From Spirochaetaceae bacterium (GTDB lineage: Bacteria; Spirochaetota; Spirochaetia; UBA9216): 21,851 nucleotides of DNA. The number at the start of each line of letters is the position of its first letter. Within the stretch, counting starts at the first letter, position 1. The DNA lies in assembly GCA_028527945.1 (NCBI GenBank), contig JAQQAK010000141.1, positions 1 through 21,851 of the forward strand, in the 5' to 3' direction. Below are positions 8,328 to 15,838 of the stretch, one piece after another. Below the pieces are notes generated by a model, which saw only the letters and a program-made list of their open reading frames with translations, did not search any database and was not told the DNA's origin. The translations under genes were made by a program, and so were the position numbers.

Positions 8328-9608
8328 TCATTTTTTTAAAGCAGGAAATGTGTGTGATGCATCCGGAATAATATACGCGTCTGTTGAAGAAGTTTCTTTT
8401 TGCACCATTTCAATTGCTTCTTCAAGGGTTTTACAGCAGTGAATACCGGCTTTCTCTAACGACGGTTCTTCCATATCTGTTACAAGCAGTAACGTAAATT
8501 TTGAAGCAAGTTCACAGCCATAATACGCAATAAAACGGCCTATACTGTAATTATTTCTTAAAAATGTTTCTCTTTCAGCCATGCTTGAAAAGTCTGTCAG
8601 CATCTCTTCCATTAGAGGGTTACCAAGTCCCTCATTACACCGGCTTACAAGAATTAATGTTCCGCCTGTATTAAGTGCCTGCGACGCGTTTATTAAAGAT
8701 TTCACAGACTGGTAAAAATTAATATCAGCCGGAAATCCTCCTGCAGACGCAATTACAACATCCTTTTTTTCTGTTATTGGCACTCTAAAAAAATCTCTCA
8801 GGAGTTTACATCCATATTCATGTGCTTTTAAATAATCTCCTGCTACAGCCGCGCCGGGTAAATCTTTTCCGGGAATTATATTTACTATAAAATCTGGTTT
8901 AATTAATTCCTGAATTTCCATCATGTCTTCGTGTACAGGATTTCCTCCAAGCTTATCGCAGCCAATTTCAGGGTTCGAACCCATTCCTTTTTGAGGTGCA
9001 AGGCTTAGTGCGTGGTTTTCCAATATTGTTTTCCGGCTGCTTATTCCGGGGATAATAGATTTTCGGCCGGCACTGTACCCCGCCATAAGATGAAAAACTA
9101 TTCCGCCGGTAAGAATAAGCCTGTCAGCTTCTACTGCAATCCTGTTAATTTCTGCCGATGTTCCCCTGACAGTTGTTCCAAGATTTATAATATTGTCCAA
9201 ATCATCACAGTCGTGATCTATTATTTTGTACTTCCCATATAGACTTCCGGTCAATATCTTTTTTTCTTCTTCAGTGTGTTTCCGGTGTGTTCCAAGTCCA
9301 CATAAAAGTGTTATGTCATCAGAATTAATCCCGGCGTTTTCAAGTTCCTCTACAATCACCGGAAGATAAAGATCAGTTCTCTGCCATGAGCGTGTAATAT
9401 CTGAAAAGACAATACAAACGGTTTCTCCTGGTTTTACAATCCTTTCTAGCTTTTCTGAGCCTACAGGATTCTGCATAGCAGTCTTTACCATTTCCGCAAG
9501 ATCTGCGTTTTTATCTTCAAATATTGAATCTATAATATTACTGTCCCAGTTTTTGGGTAGTGTACAGCTGAGTTCTTGTTTTCCATGTTTAAGCAAAATA
9601 TCATTCAT
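8328..9608 (-). CDS. larA: LarA-family nickel-pincer-dependent 2-hydroxyacid racemase (DUF2088)
   Basis: 426 aa, the normal family length. LarA enzymes racemise lactate or epimerise related 2-hydroxyacids with a covalently held nickel-pincer nucleotide. The family signature residues are all visible: D70 and R73 in SDITRSWQ, H108 in GLGTHRKHT, H173 in FHLMAGYSAGRKS with K183 (the cofactor-tethering lysine position), H199 in ENHA, and K303 in GFPADINFYQSVKSL. The substrate may not be lactate, since the family is broad. The cofactor genes larB, larC and larE are not in this window. It is transcribed alone, divergently from the substrate-binding lipoprotein. There is no Shine-Dalgarno; a promoter ends 8 nt before ATG. 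Confidence 0.88.
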   Translation of the reverse strand: MNDILLKHGKQELSCTLPKNWDSNIIDSIFEDKNADLAEMVKTAMQNPVGSEKLERIVKPGETVCIVFSDITRSWQRTDLYLPVIVEELENAGINSDDITLLCGLGTHRKHTEEEKKILTGSLYGKYKIIDHDCDDLDNIINLGTTVRGTSAEINRIAVEADRLILTGGIVFHLMAGYSAGRKSIIPGISSRKTILENHALSLAPQKGMGSNPEIGCDKLGGNPVHEDMMEIQELIKPDFIVNIIPGKDLPGAAVAGDYLKAHEYGCKLLRDFFRVPITEKKDVVIASAGGFPADINFYQSVKSLINASQALNTGGTLILVSRCNEGLGNPLMEEMLTDFSSMAERETFLRNNYSIGRFIAYYGCELASKFTLLLVTDMEEPSLEKAGIHCCKTLEEAIEMVQKETSSTDAYIIPDASHTFPALKK

Positions 9609-9616
9609 AGCTAAAG

Positions 9617-9645
9617 AGATTAGGTCTTTATGGAATGTTTGTCAA
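9617..9645 (-). promoter_or_regulatory. promoter of larA, placing the start near the ATG
   Basis: Minus strand: TTGACA (9640-9645), 17-bp spacer, TAATCT (9617-9622), then 8 nt to the ATG. The -35 is perfect and the -10 weak (3 of 6). A normal start point would leave 0-2 nt of leader, and no ribosome-binding site exists there. Confidence 0.6.
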
Positions 9646-9662
9646 TTTATATTGCGTTACTG

Positions 9663-9691
9663 TTGACAGAAACGTTTCTATGTGTAAGAAT
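9663..9691 (+). promoter_or_regulatory. promoter of the substrate-binding lipoprotein gene
   Basis: TTGACA at 9663-9668, then TAAGAA at 9685-9690 (16-bp spacer) or AAGAAT at 9686-9691 (17 bp). The -35 is perfect and the -10 is poor, fitting a controlled promoter. A palindrome fills the spacer. Confidence 0.55.
9668..9679. promoter_or_regulatory. palindromic operator candidate (LacI-like)
   Basis: AGAAACGTTTCT is a perfect 12-bp palindrome starting at the last base of the -35 and lying between -35 and -10. The core with central CG resembles LacI/GalR-family operators. The 8-mer AGAAACGT recurs at 9713-9720, 45 bp downstream, possibly a second half site. No LacI-type gene is in the window. Confidence 0.5.
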
Positions 9692-9740
9692 GCCGATGTT
9701 GCTTCTACAAGAAGAAACGTAAACATTTAGGAGATTTTTA

Positions 9741-10760
9741 ATGAAAAGAAATATTTCTTTAATAATGATTATTATTGCTGCCGCAGCTCTTGTTTTTGCT
9801 TGCAATAACAAAAAAGATGAGGCTTCTACTTCCAAGACGGTATCTCCGGCTTCAGTAGAGGAAAAGACAATTCATATTGGAGTTTCACAGTTTGTTCAGC
9901 ATCCTGCTTTAGATGCTGTTTATAAAGGTATTGTTGATGGTATGACAAGTCTTGGTTATGACAATATCGAATACGATTACCAGAATTCAAACGCAGATCC
10001 AAATACCGCAATGCAGATAGCATCTTTGTTTAATTCTAAAAAAAAGGATATGGTTGTCGGAATTGCTACTACTAATTCACAGGCGCTTAAAAGTGGAACC
10101 CATGATATTCCTGTCATTTATGCGGCAATAACAGATCCTGTATCAGCAGGTCTTGTCGAATCTCTTGATAAGGGAGATCCCGGAATTACTGGAACATCTT
10201 ATAACAATCCCTTTAAAGAACAGATTGAGTTTTTAACATCATTTCATGATGTAAAGGTTCTTGGCCAGGTTTATACTGGTGGTGAAGCAAATGCTCTTTT
10301 TCAGGCTAAACAGGTAGAAAAGGCCTGTGCTGAGCTTGGAATTAAATATATTGGAACATCAATTGCTTCTTCAGCAGAAGTAAAATCCGCAACAGAATCT
10401 ATTATAAATCGAGTAGACGCAATTTATGTTACAAATGACAACACAGTTGTTTCTGCCCTTGGCGGCCTTGTTGATACTGCAATAGCACACAAGATTCCTG
10501 TTTTGTCCGCAGACACTTCTTCAGCCAAAGACAATCCTGTATTTATTGCATGGGGATTTGATTGGTACTATATTGGTCAGCAGACAGCTGTTCTAATGGA
10601 TAAGGTTTTAAAAGGCGAAAAGCCGGAAGATATGCCTACAACTGTAATAAGCGATCCTTCTCATATGAACATGATGCTTAATAAGGTTGTTGCTGACGAG
10701 ATTGGAATTGAGTTTCCTGAAGAAGTCCTAAAACAGGCAAAGACAGTGATTACTGAATAA
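9741..10760 (+). CDS. ABC transporter substrate-binding lipoprotein (ABC_sub_bind / TrpX-like)
   Basis: 339 aa. It has a lipoprotein signal peptide with lipobox LVFAC and lipidated C21, a short polar linker to about residue 40, then a two-lobed periplasmic binding fold of the ABC_sub_bind family (PF04392). Typical segments are GVSQFVQHPALDAV, the GTSYNNPF stretch and AYVTNDNTV-like YVTNDNTVVSA. The family binds aromatic amino acids or other small ligands for ABC import. Permease and ATPase genes normally follow, but the next gene here is convergent, so the protein is orphaned and must use a system encoded elsewhere. AGGAG lies 7 nt before ATG. It is preceded by its own palindrome-bearing promoter and is divergent from larA. 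Confidence 0.88.
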   Translation: MKRNISLIMIIIAAAALVFACNNKKDEASTSKTVSPASVEEKTIHIGVSQFVQHPALDAVYKGIVDGMTSLGYDNIEYDYQNSNADPNTAMQIASLFNSKKKDMVVGIATTNSQALKSGTHDIPVIYAAITDPVSAGLVESLDKGDPGITGTSYNNPFKEQIEFLTSFHDVKVLGQVYTGGEANALFQAKQVEKACAELGIKYIGTSIASSAEVKSATESIINRVDAIYVTNDNTVVSALGGLVDTAIAHKIPVLSADTSSAKDNPVFIAWGFDWYYIGQQTAVLMDKVLKGEKPEDMPTTVISDPSHMNMMLNKVVADEIGIEFPEEVLKQAKTVITE

Positions 10761-10802
10761 TCAATTTTTAATTCTGAGTTTTTAGAATCTGAAATTATAA
10801 TG

Positions 10803-10833
10803 GAGTGGTGTCATCTTAAGATCGATACCACTC
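10803..10833. terminator. hairpin between convergent genes
   Basis: Arms GAGTGGTGTC and GATACCACTC (10 bp with one G-T pair) enclose an 11-nt loop that is itself palindromic (ATCTTAAGAT). It lies 43 bp after the lipoprotein stop and overlaps the last codons of the convergent HD-GYP gene. The T tract is short (TTTCTG on the plus side), so efficiency is uncertain. Confidence 0.5.
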
Positions 10834-11644
10834 TTTCTGTATCCAGAAGGGTATCAAATGACTGTATTTTTTCGAGCATTGCAGAATCAAGAATAATACC
10901 TTTAGGAATAAGCAACATACCATTTGACAGCATGATATCTTCTGCGGTGTACATTCCAATTTTTAGATCTTTTATCTTTATTCCTGCAGGTTTTGTTTCT
11001 TTATCTTTTAGGGTAACATTTTCTTCAATGAATTTAATAAAGTATGGTGTTAATTTGGGATCATAAATGTAACCAGCTCTTTCTTTTAACGTCTCAGCAG
11101 CCTGTTTTGCTTTAATCTTATTCTTGTAAATCAGATTGTCATAATCGTTTGCGAGTCTTGTTATTCTTGCTCCAATAGGAATCTCAGAGCCTGCAAGTCT
11201 GTCAGGAAAACCGTCCCCCCCAAAATCTTCATGATGACTTCGGACTATTTTAGCGGTTTGTCTAAGATCGTAGGCTGAAAGAATCATTTTTTCACCAATT
11301 ACAGGATGCCTTTTAAAAAAAATGAAATCTGCTTCTGATAATTGTTCAGAAGGTGTATTTATTATTTTTTCAGGCATTCCCACCATGCCTATATCATGAA
11401 GGAGCGCTCCGTAGTATATTCGATAAACAGTGTCTTTGTCATAGCGCATATATTCACAGAATGATTTACAGATAAGCGCTGTCCTTCTAAGGTGTCCGCC
11501 TAAAAAGGTATTTGTTTGTGAAATAGTTACAGTAAGAAGCCCAACCATATCCTGGAAATTTCTTCTCAGAACTTTTTTGAGACCTCTCAGTTTCTTGATC
11601 TCATTCTGGAGATTTTTAATTTTATTCAATTCTTCATTAGTCAC
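10811..11644 (-). CDS. HD-GYP-type phosphodiesterase (cyclic-di-GMP turnover)
   Basis: 277 aa cytoplasmic protein: a coiled N-terminus (about 1-30), an HD-GYP metal-phosphohydrolase domain (about 40-205) and a small C-terminal module with DLKIGMYTAEDI and NGMLLIPKGI (about 220-275). Metal-ligand candidates are present: H51, H83-D84, H113, H137-H138 and D167. The signature GYP reads GFP (145-147), a mild deviation. There is no receiver or membrane sensor, so it is a stand-alone enzyme that probably hydrolyses c-di-GMP, affecting motility or surface behaviour. The start is a GTG 6 bp after the PHP gene stop with no clear ribosome-binding site, implying translation coupled to that gene. Confidence 0.85.
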   Translation of the reverse strand: MTNEELNKIKNLQNEIKKLRGLKKVLRRNFQDMVGLLTVTISQTNTFLGGHLRRTALICKSFCEYMRYDKDTVYRIYYGALLHDIGMVGMPEKIINTPSEQLSEADFIFFKRHPVIGEKMILSAYDLRQTAKIVRSHHEDFGGDGFPDRLAGSEIPIGARITRLANDYDNLIYKNKIKAKQAAETLKERAGYIYDPKLTPYFIKFIEENVTLKDKETKPAGIKIKDLKIGMYTAEDIMLSNGMLLIPKGIILDSAMLEKIQSFDTLLDTERVVSILR

Positions 11645-11650
11645 TATTAA

Positions 11651-12493
11651 TTAAATCGGCTGGGAATGCCATATTCCGTTAGAAAAAAAATAAATTTCTC
11701 TATATCCAGTGCTTTTTAGGAGTTCTATACTCTCTTTAAAGTAAAAGTTAAGGTTTTGAGGCTTGTGAGCGTCAGAAGAAAGTGTTAGCGGAATATTCAT
11801 TTCTAGACAACGTTTAAGCATCCATGGTGAAGGATAAACATCTTTGGTTGCCTTTCTTGATATTCCACCAGTATTTACTTCCACAATTAAGTCAGAACCT
11901 TTAAGTGTATCAAGCATTTCTGCTGCAAGTTTTTTGTACCATGATTCATTCTCATCAAAGAAGCGGTTGTTCATATTCCGTTTTTTTATGAGATCACAAT
12001 GTCCCAGAATATCAAAACCGCCCTTTGCTATCATTTCCTCTTCAATTTGAAAATATTTTTTCACAAGCTCTTTTATGTTTCCATTAAACCTGTTTTTTAG
12101 AAGCATTTCCAACTCCTCTACCGGGCCATCTACAGCAAGTTCGCTGTTTGTTACCGGATCAAGCATGGAGTGAACTGAACCAATTTTGTAATCAAGTTCT
12201 GGAATATTCCATTTATCATCATTGGGGCCGCCGTTTTTTCCAAGATAATCAATTTCAAGGCCAGTATAAATTTCCAACCTTTCTTTATACTCCTTCTTCA
12301 AGGCTTTGACTTCCTGAAGGTACTGACTTAGCCCATCTTCAGTCATTGTCCAGTCATTCTCATAGTAAACAGGAGCATGAGGTGATGTTCCTATAATGTT
12401 CATCCCCTGGCTTAAGGCGTATTCCGCGTAATCATGAAGTTCGCCGTTTCCGTCATCAAGCTTAAAATGTGAGTGATAATTGCTAATAATCAT
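11651..12493 (-). CDS. PHP-family histidinol-phosphatase
   Basis: 280 aa PHP-domain phosphoesterase of the HisJ/HisK type, which dephosphorylates histidinol phosphate in histidine synthesis. Metal ligands are visible: H7 and H9 (YHSHF), H39 (GTSPHAP), E80 (GLEIDY), H108 (GSVHSM), H165 (DILGHCDLI), D241 and H243 (SSDAH). Length and motif order fit the family. No other his genes are near, so a different phosphomonoester substrate is possible. It is first in a two-gene unit with the HD-GYP gene. A promoter (TTGATT, 17 bp, TATGAT) ends 6 nt before ATG and there is no Shine-Dalgarno. Confidence 0.85.
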   Translation of the reverse strand: MIISNYHSHFKLDDGNGELHDYAEYALSQGMNIIGTSPHAPVYYENDWTMTEDGLSQYLQEVKALKKEYKERLEIYTGLEIDYLGKNGGPNDDKWNIPELDYKIGSVHSMLDPVTNSELAVDGPVEELEMLLKNRFNGNIKELVKKYFQIEEEMIAKGGFDILGHCDLIKKRNMNNRFFDENESWYKKLAAEMLDTLKGSDLIVEVNTGGISRKATKDVYPSPWMLKRCLEMNIPLTLSSDAHKPQNLNFYFKESIELLKSTGYREIYFFSNGIWHSQPI

Positions 12494-12499
12494 ATTGCG

Positions 12500-12528
12500 A
12501 TCATAGGTCAGTGTATGATTTTAATCAA
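12500..12528 (-). promoter_or_regulatory. promoter of the PHP gene, leaderless arrangement
   Basis: Minus strand: TTGATT (12523-12528), exactly 17 bp, TATGAT (12500-12505), then 6 nt to the ATG at 12493. Transcription would begin at or next to the start codon. Confidence 0.65.
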
Positions 12529-12615
12529 CATCAATTTTTTAGGTGAAGAGTTTTTGGTTTATTTGTAATCGATACAGCCTCTTTCGCAAAAACTGAATTT
12601 TTACAAGTAACTTTA

Positions 12616-12624
12616 TGCTATACT
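12616..12624 (+). promoter_or_regulatory. extended -10 promoter of tag, leaderless arrangement
   Basis: TGCTATACT: a TGn extension followed by TATACT (12619-12624). No good -35 is present at 16-18 bp, as is common for extended -10 promoters. Only 6 nt separate it from the ATG at 12631, with no ribosome-binding site. Confidence 0.6.
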
Positions 12625-12630
12625 TAAAAT

Positions 12631-13206
12631 ATGAAAGATAGATGTAGTTGGTGTTCTGGTTCTCCTGAATACATAGAGTATCACGATACTGAATGGGGCG
12701 TTCCTGTTTACGATGATAAAAAATTGTTTGAAATGCTTATTCTTGAGGGAGCGCAGGCAGGTCTAAGCTGGATTACAATTCTTAAAAGACGAGATTCTTA
12801 CCGTTTGGCATATGATAGTTTTGAGCCTGAAAAGATCGCTGAATGGTCTGATGAAAAAATAAATGAGCTTTTAAATAATCCGGGAATAATACGTAACAGG
12901 TTAAAGGTCGAGTCAGCCAGACAAAACGCTAAGGCTTATTTAAAAACAATTGAAGACTGTGGAGCGTTTTCTTCTTTTTTATGGGAGTTTGTGGGCGGAA
13001 CTCCAGTTTTGAATAAATACGAATCTCTCTCAGATGTTCCAGCTAAAACAAAAGAATCAGAAGCTATGAGTAAGGCTTTACAAAAAAGAGGCTTTAAATT
13101 TGTAGGTCCAACAATCTGTTACGCTTTTATGCAGGCAGTAGGAATGGTGAATGATCATCTTGTTACATGTTTTAGATATAAAGAAATTGCTAATCTATAT
13201 GAATAA
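12631..13206 (+). CDS. tag: DNA-3-methyladenine glycosylase I
   Basis: 191 aa, standard for Tag. It excises 3-methyladenine from alkylated DNA to start base-excision repair. It follows the Tag pattern from residue 1: RCSWC, then YIEYHDTEWGVP, EGAQAGLSWITIL and FVGPTICYAFMQAVGMVNDHLVTCF. Residues matching the zinc snap and base pocket are C5, H18, H176 and C180, with Y14, Y17, E39 and W47. The conserved N-terminus fixes the ATG despite the missing ribosome-binding site. It is a monocistronic gene, divergent from the PHP gene and convergent with ohyA. Confidence 0.96.
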   Translation: MKDRCSWCSGSPEYIEYHDTEWGVPVYDDKKLFEMLILEGAQAGLSWITILKRRDSYRLAYDSFEPEKIAEWSDEKINELLNNPGIIRNRLKVESARQNAKAYLKTIEDCGAFSSFLWEFVGGTPVLNKYESLSDVPAKTKESEAMSKALQKRGFKFVGPTICYAFMQAVGMVNDHLVTCFRYKEIANLYE

Positions 13207-13213
13207 AATACAT

Positions 13214-13260
13214 AAAAATGCCCCCTGAAGAGCTGGGAGGGTAACCCTTTTTCAGGAGGC
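13214..13260 (-). terminator. terminator of oleate hydratase gene
   Basis: Arms GCCTCCTGAA and TTCAGGGGGC (minus strand; 10 bp with one mismatch) enclose a loop with a second small AGGGT/ACCCT hairpin, followed by ATTTTTATG on the minus side. It lies 21 bp after the ohyA stop. It may also limit read-through from tag, but the plus side lacks a T run. Confidence 0.65.
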
Positions 13261-13281
13261 GGTGTGTAAAACAATCGCACT

Positions 13282-14970
13282 CTAAAGAAGTTTGGATGCC
13301 TCAACATTTTTCAAAAGCATTCCAAGAGGAACATCACTGATAGATTCAACTCCAAGACACTTCTTTGCAGCTGATGCAAGAACTCTAATGTCATACCAGC
13401 CTGGGTAAATCTCTTCAACTGGTTTTTCGAGGTCAAGAAGTCCGTAAACTGCCATCATAGCACTTCTTACAGAATACTCTACTGTGAATACACAATCGTG
13501 TGGAATCTCAGCATACTGACCAAGGAATCCAAAGTTCTGGCTTCCTGCAGGAATTACATCTGGACGGTCTCCTGCAACACGAGGCATAAACTGTGATGTA
13601 ATATAAGGCATCATTGCAGGAATTACGTTTACTGTATGTGATAGTACTTCTGGAATCTTGTCTTCAAGGCCCATATGGTATAGAAGTTCTTCAAACATTT
13701 CTTTACCTGTAGATTCAGAATAAGTTTTCTTAACATAATCACCTGGAACATCAAGGTTAAGAGCATATGCCCATAGCACGTGAACATTATCTGGCTGATC
13801 AATATAGTGTGGATGTTTTGGAACAACCCAGCTCATTAACCAGCTTGAATCCTTGATTGTAACCAATCCGCCCATACCTGGCTTGTCATGTGTGAGGTTG
13901 AGGATATGAGGAAATACAATGTCATCATCTTTTAGAGTGATGGTAAAACTCATCCATTTTGTCTTATCTACATCAGAGCAGAATTTTTCAGGATGACCAA
14001 AGTCAGGTGATTTCTTTGCAATTTTTTCCCATACAGAAAAGCAGCCCTTGTCTTCTGATCTGTTAAGAGGTGCTGGAGTATTAAAATCTCCTCTTTCTGT
14101 ATTTTCTGTCATTGAGCCATTAGTAAAAAGAACAATGTCGTTGGCAGTTGTTTTGATTACTTCTTCCTTTCCGTTCTTTGTGTAATGAACTGCTGTAGCT
14201 GTTTTCTTATCGTTTGTAATATCAAAGTCAATGTCTTTTACAACACAACCACAGTCAAAGTTTACATCATGATCTTTAAGCCATGTAATAAGTGGAAGAA
14301 TTAATGAATCGTACTGGTTGAAATCAGTATGAAGAATTCCTTTCAAGCGGTTCATTCCGCCAATAAGGTGCATAAAACGCTCCATGTAACGTTTTACTTC
14401 AACAACACTGTGCCAAGGTTCAAAAGCAAACATTGTTACCCAGAAAAACCAGAAGTTAGTTTCAAAGAACTCTTCTGTGAAGAATTCTTCAATTGTTGTT
14501 GCGCCAAGTGCTTCTTCTGTAAGCATATGAAGCTTTGCTAATTCCATAGAATTGGCTGTTGTAAGACCAAAAGATGAGAAATCTACAGGCTGGCCCTGTT
14601 TTTCAACTAATCGGCAATGAGATTCAATTGGCTCTTCAATGTTAAGCTGGCGGAACTCATCCAAAACGCTTACGTTAGGATCTGAAAGTGATGGTATAAA
14701 GCTGAACAGATCACAGAAACACTCAAAATGTGCTTCAATCTCACGTCCGCCACGGGCAGTATAACCCTTTTCGGCTGAACCTTGTCCATCCATAGAACCG
14801 CCTAGTCTGTCAAGTTGCTCTATGATATGAATGTTTTTACCAGGCATGTGAGCGTCTCTTATTAAAAATGCTGCTGAAGCTAATGATCCAATGCCTCCGC
14901 CAAGTAGATAGGCTTTTCGGTTCTCAATGTTTTTGGGAGCCTTTGGGTTAATCTTGTCGTAATTGTTCAT
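13282..14970 (-). CDS. ohyA: oleate hydratase (MCRA family, FAD-dependent)
   Basis: 562 aa, near the usual 560-650. It hydrates the cis-9 double bond of unsaturated fatty acids to 10-hydroxy acids, a detoxification reaction often linked to host or dietary fatty acids. An N-terminal FAD-binding motif GGGIGSLASA (24-33) is followed by EQLDRLGGSMDG and the family-specific RGGREIEAHFECF (73-85), which carries the catalytic acidic region. Further family segments are TMFAFEPWHS, FMHLIGGM and NQYDSLILPL, and late GSQNFGFLGQYAEIP and TVEYSVRSAMMAVY. There is no signal peptide, so it should act in the cytoplasm or at the membrane face. The ribosome-binding site AGGAGA is 8 nt before ATG. It lies downstream of a TetR-type gene on the same strand, separated by a terminator and its own promoter. 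Confidence 0.95.
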   Translation of the reverse strand: MNNYDKINPKAPKNIENRKAYLLGGGIGSLASAAFLIRDAHMPGKNIHIIEQLDRLGGSMDGQGSAEKGYTARGGREIEAHFECFCDLFSFIPSLSDPNVSVLDEFRQLNIEEPIESHCRLVEKQGQPVDFSSFGLTTANSMELAKLHMLTEEALGATTIEEFFTEEFFETNFWFFWVTMFAFEPWHSVVEVKRYMERFMHLIGGMNRLKGILHTDFNQYDSLILPLITWLKDHDVNFDCGCVVKDIDFDITNDKKTATAVHYTKNGKEEVIKTTANDIVLFTNGSMTENTERGDFNTPAPLNRSEDKGCFSVWEKIAKKSPDFGHPEKFCSDVDKTKWMSFTITLKDDDIVFPHILNLTHDKPGMGGLVTIKDSSWLMSWVVPKHPHYIDQPDNVHVLWAYALNLDVPGDYVKKTYSESTGKEMFEELLYHMGLEDKIPEVLSHTVNVIPAMMPYITSQFMPRVAGDRPDVIPAGSQNFGFLGQYAEIPHDCVFTVEYSVRSAMMAVYGLLDLEKPVEEIYPGWYDIRVLASAAKKCLGVESISDVPLGMLLKNVEASKLL

Positions 14971-15013
14971 TTACGTATCTCCTATAAAAAATTCTGCTTT
15001 ATGCAAATCAAGT

Positions 15014-15042
15014 TTTATAATTTGAAGGTACAAAGGTTTGAA
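15014..15042 (-). promoter_or_regulatory. promoter of ohyA with repeated element in the spacer
   Basis: Minus strand: TTCAAA (15037-15042), 17-bp spacer, TATAAA (15014-15019), about 44 bp before the ATG. The -35 hexamer TTCAAA is repeated at 15021-15026 just upstream of the -10, a possible regulator contact. Confidence 0.5.
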
Positions 15043-15073
15043 TTTATCCTCAATGAACAGATTTTTTTAGGAG

Positions 15074-15106
15074 TGAAAAAAGGTAACAACTTGGTTGAAT
15101 TGTTAC
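15074..15106 (-). terminator. terminator of the tetR-type gene
   Basis: Arms GTAACAA and TTGTTAC (15083-15089 and 15100-15106, 7 bp, 10-nt loop), followed on the minus strand by CCTTTTTTC. The stem includes the stop codon of the regulator. It separates the regulator transcript from ohyA. Confidence 0.7.
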
Positions 15107-15669
15107 TTTTGCTTGCTAAATTTTTTTAATGTATTAACTATATTTCCGCCAAGCATACGGTCTATATGTGTCAGCATTTTTTCAGGAGATTCGTCAAGAT
15201 CCTTTTTTAGCCAGGCAATAAATACACCCATTATTGCGTTAGCGTAAAAGTCACAGCATTCTTTCTTTACTTCAGCAGTGAGAGACATATTTTGTGATAT
15301 GTCTTCGATAACGCTTGAAAGAAAACCGTAAAAAACACGGAAGAGAAAGGCTTCCAGATGGTCCCGTCCCAGAGAACGGTAGGTGTTTATGCAAATAATC
15401 CTATTCTCTGCTGTATACTCAAGTATCAGTTTCAGGCCTTCTTCCCACTGTGAAAGTGTGCAGTATTTATCGACTCCTGCAATAACCTCCCTTTCGTAGA
15501 TCCAGCCCAGAAGTTCGTAAACATCACGGAAGTGGTTATAAAAGGTATGACGTGTACAACCGCAGTCATCGGTTATCATTTTTATATGAATTCGGTTTAT
15601 AGGATTTGTTAACATTAGTTTTTTTAACGAAGCTGCCAGTGCTCTTTCTGTAATACAATTGTTTGACAT
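15103..15669 (-). CDS. TetR/AcrR-family transcriptional regulator
   Basis: 188 aa from the chosen ATG (MSNNCITERAL). The N-terminal helix-turn-helix is visible: ALAASLKKLM, then IHIKMITDDCGCTRHTFYNHFRDVYEL, the TetR recognition-helix pattern. The C-terminal ligand domain resembles the DhaS-like TetR_C group. It probably senses a fatty acid or similar ligand and controls ohyA downstream and/or itself; this is inferred from position. A longer reading from a TTG at 15708 is rejected because that TTG is the -35 element of a promoter ending 10 nt before the ATG. No good Shine-Dalgarno is present (AGGA about 12 nt away). Confidence 0.85.
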   Translation of the reverse strand: MSNNCITERALAASLKKLMLTNPINRIHIKMITDDCGCTRHTFYNHFRDVYELLGWIYEREVIAGVDKYCTLSQWEEGLKLILEYTAENRIICINTYRSLGRDHLEAFLFRVFYGFLSSVIEDISQNMSLTAEVKKECCDFYANAIMGVFIAWLKKDLDESPEKMLTHIDRMLGGNIVNTLKKFSKQK

Positions 15670-15679
15670 AATTGGCAAA

Positions 15680-15708
15680 ATCCTATCAAAAAATATAGAT
15701 ATCCTCAA
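15680..15708 (-). promoter_or_regulatory. promoter of the tetR-type gene, short leader
   Basis: Minus strand: TTGAGG (15703-15708), 17 bp, TAGGAT (15680-15685), then 10 nt to the ATG at 15669. Leader length would be about 2-4 nt. Confidence 0.5.
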
Positions 15709-15717
15709 TATTATTGT

Positions 15718-15735
15718 TGTAAAGATTTTTTTACA
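15718..15735. promoter_or_regulatory. inverted repeat upstream of the tetR-type gene, operator candidate
   Basis: TGTAAA, 6 bp, TTTACA: perfect 6-bp arms spanning 18 bp, 9 bp upstream of the -35 of the regulator gene and between the divergent tetR and argJ promoters. The size suits a TetR dimer. No copy of the full element was seen in front of ohyA. Confidence 0.4.
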
Positions 15736-15803
15736 TACTGTCCTCTAAAATAGTTTAAGCAATTTTTGTCAAATTAAAAGCTTCGGTGCTGAGTGCCTCT
15801 CTG

Positions 15804-15832
15804 TTGAGTTTTATTAAGATCCGTTATATAAA
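15804..15832 (+). promoter_or_regulatory. promoter of the argJ-moxR-bat operon, leaderless arrangement
   Basis: TTGAGT (15804-15809), exactly 17 bp, TATAAA (15827-15832), then 6 nt to the GTG start at 15839. No ribosome-binding site lies between. Confidence 0.7.
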
Positions 15833-15838
15833 AGAATA

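Noticed and set aside
8328..9608. LarA as a complete lactate racemisation operon
   Set aside because: No LarB, LarC, LarE or lactate permease gene is adjacent; only the enzyme itself can be supported.
15670..15708. N-terminal extension of the TetR-type protein from a TTG
   Set aside because: The TTG is the first half of a -35 hexamer whose -10 precedes the ATG at 15669; the extra 13 residues do not look like TetR sequence and have no ribosome-binding site.
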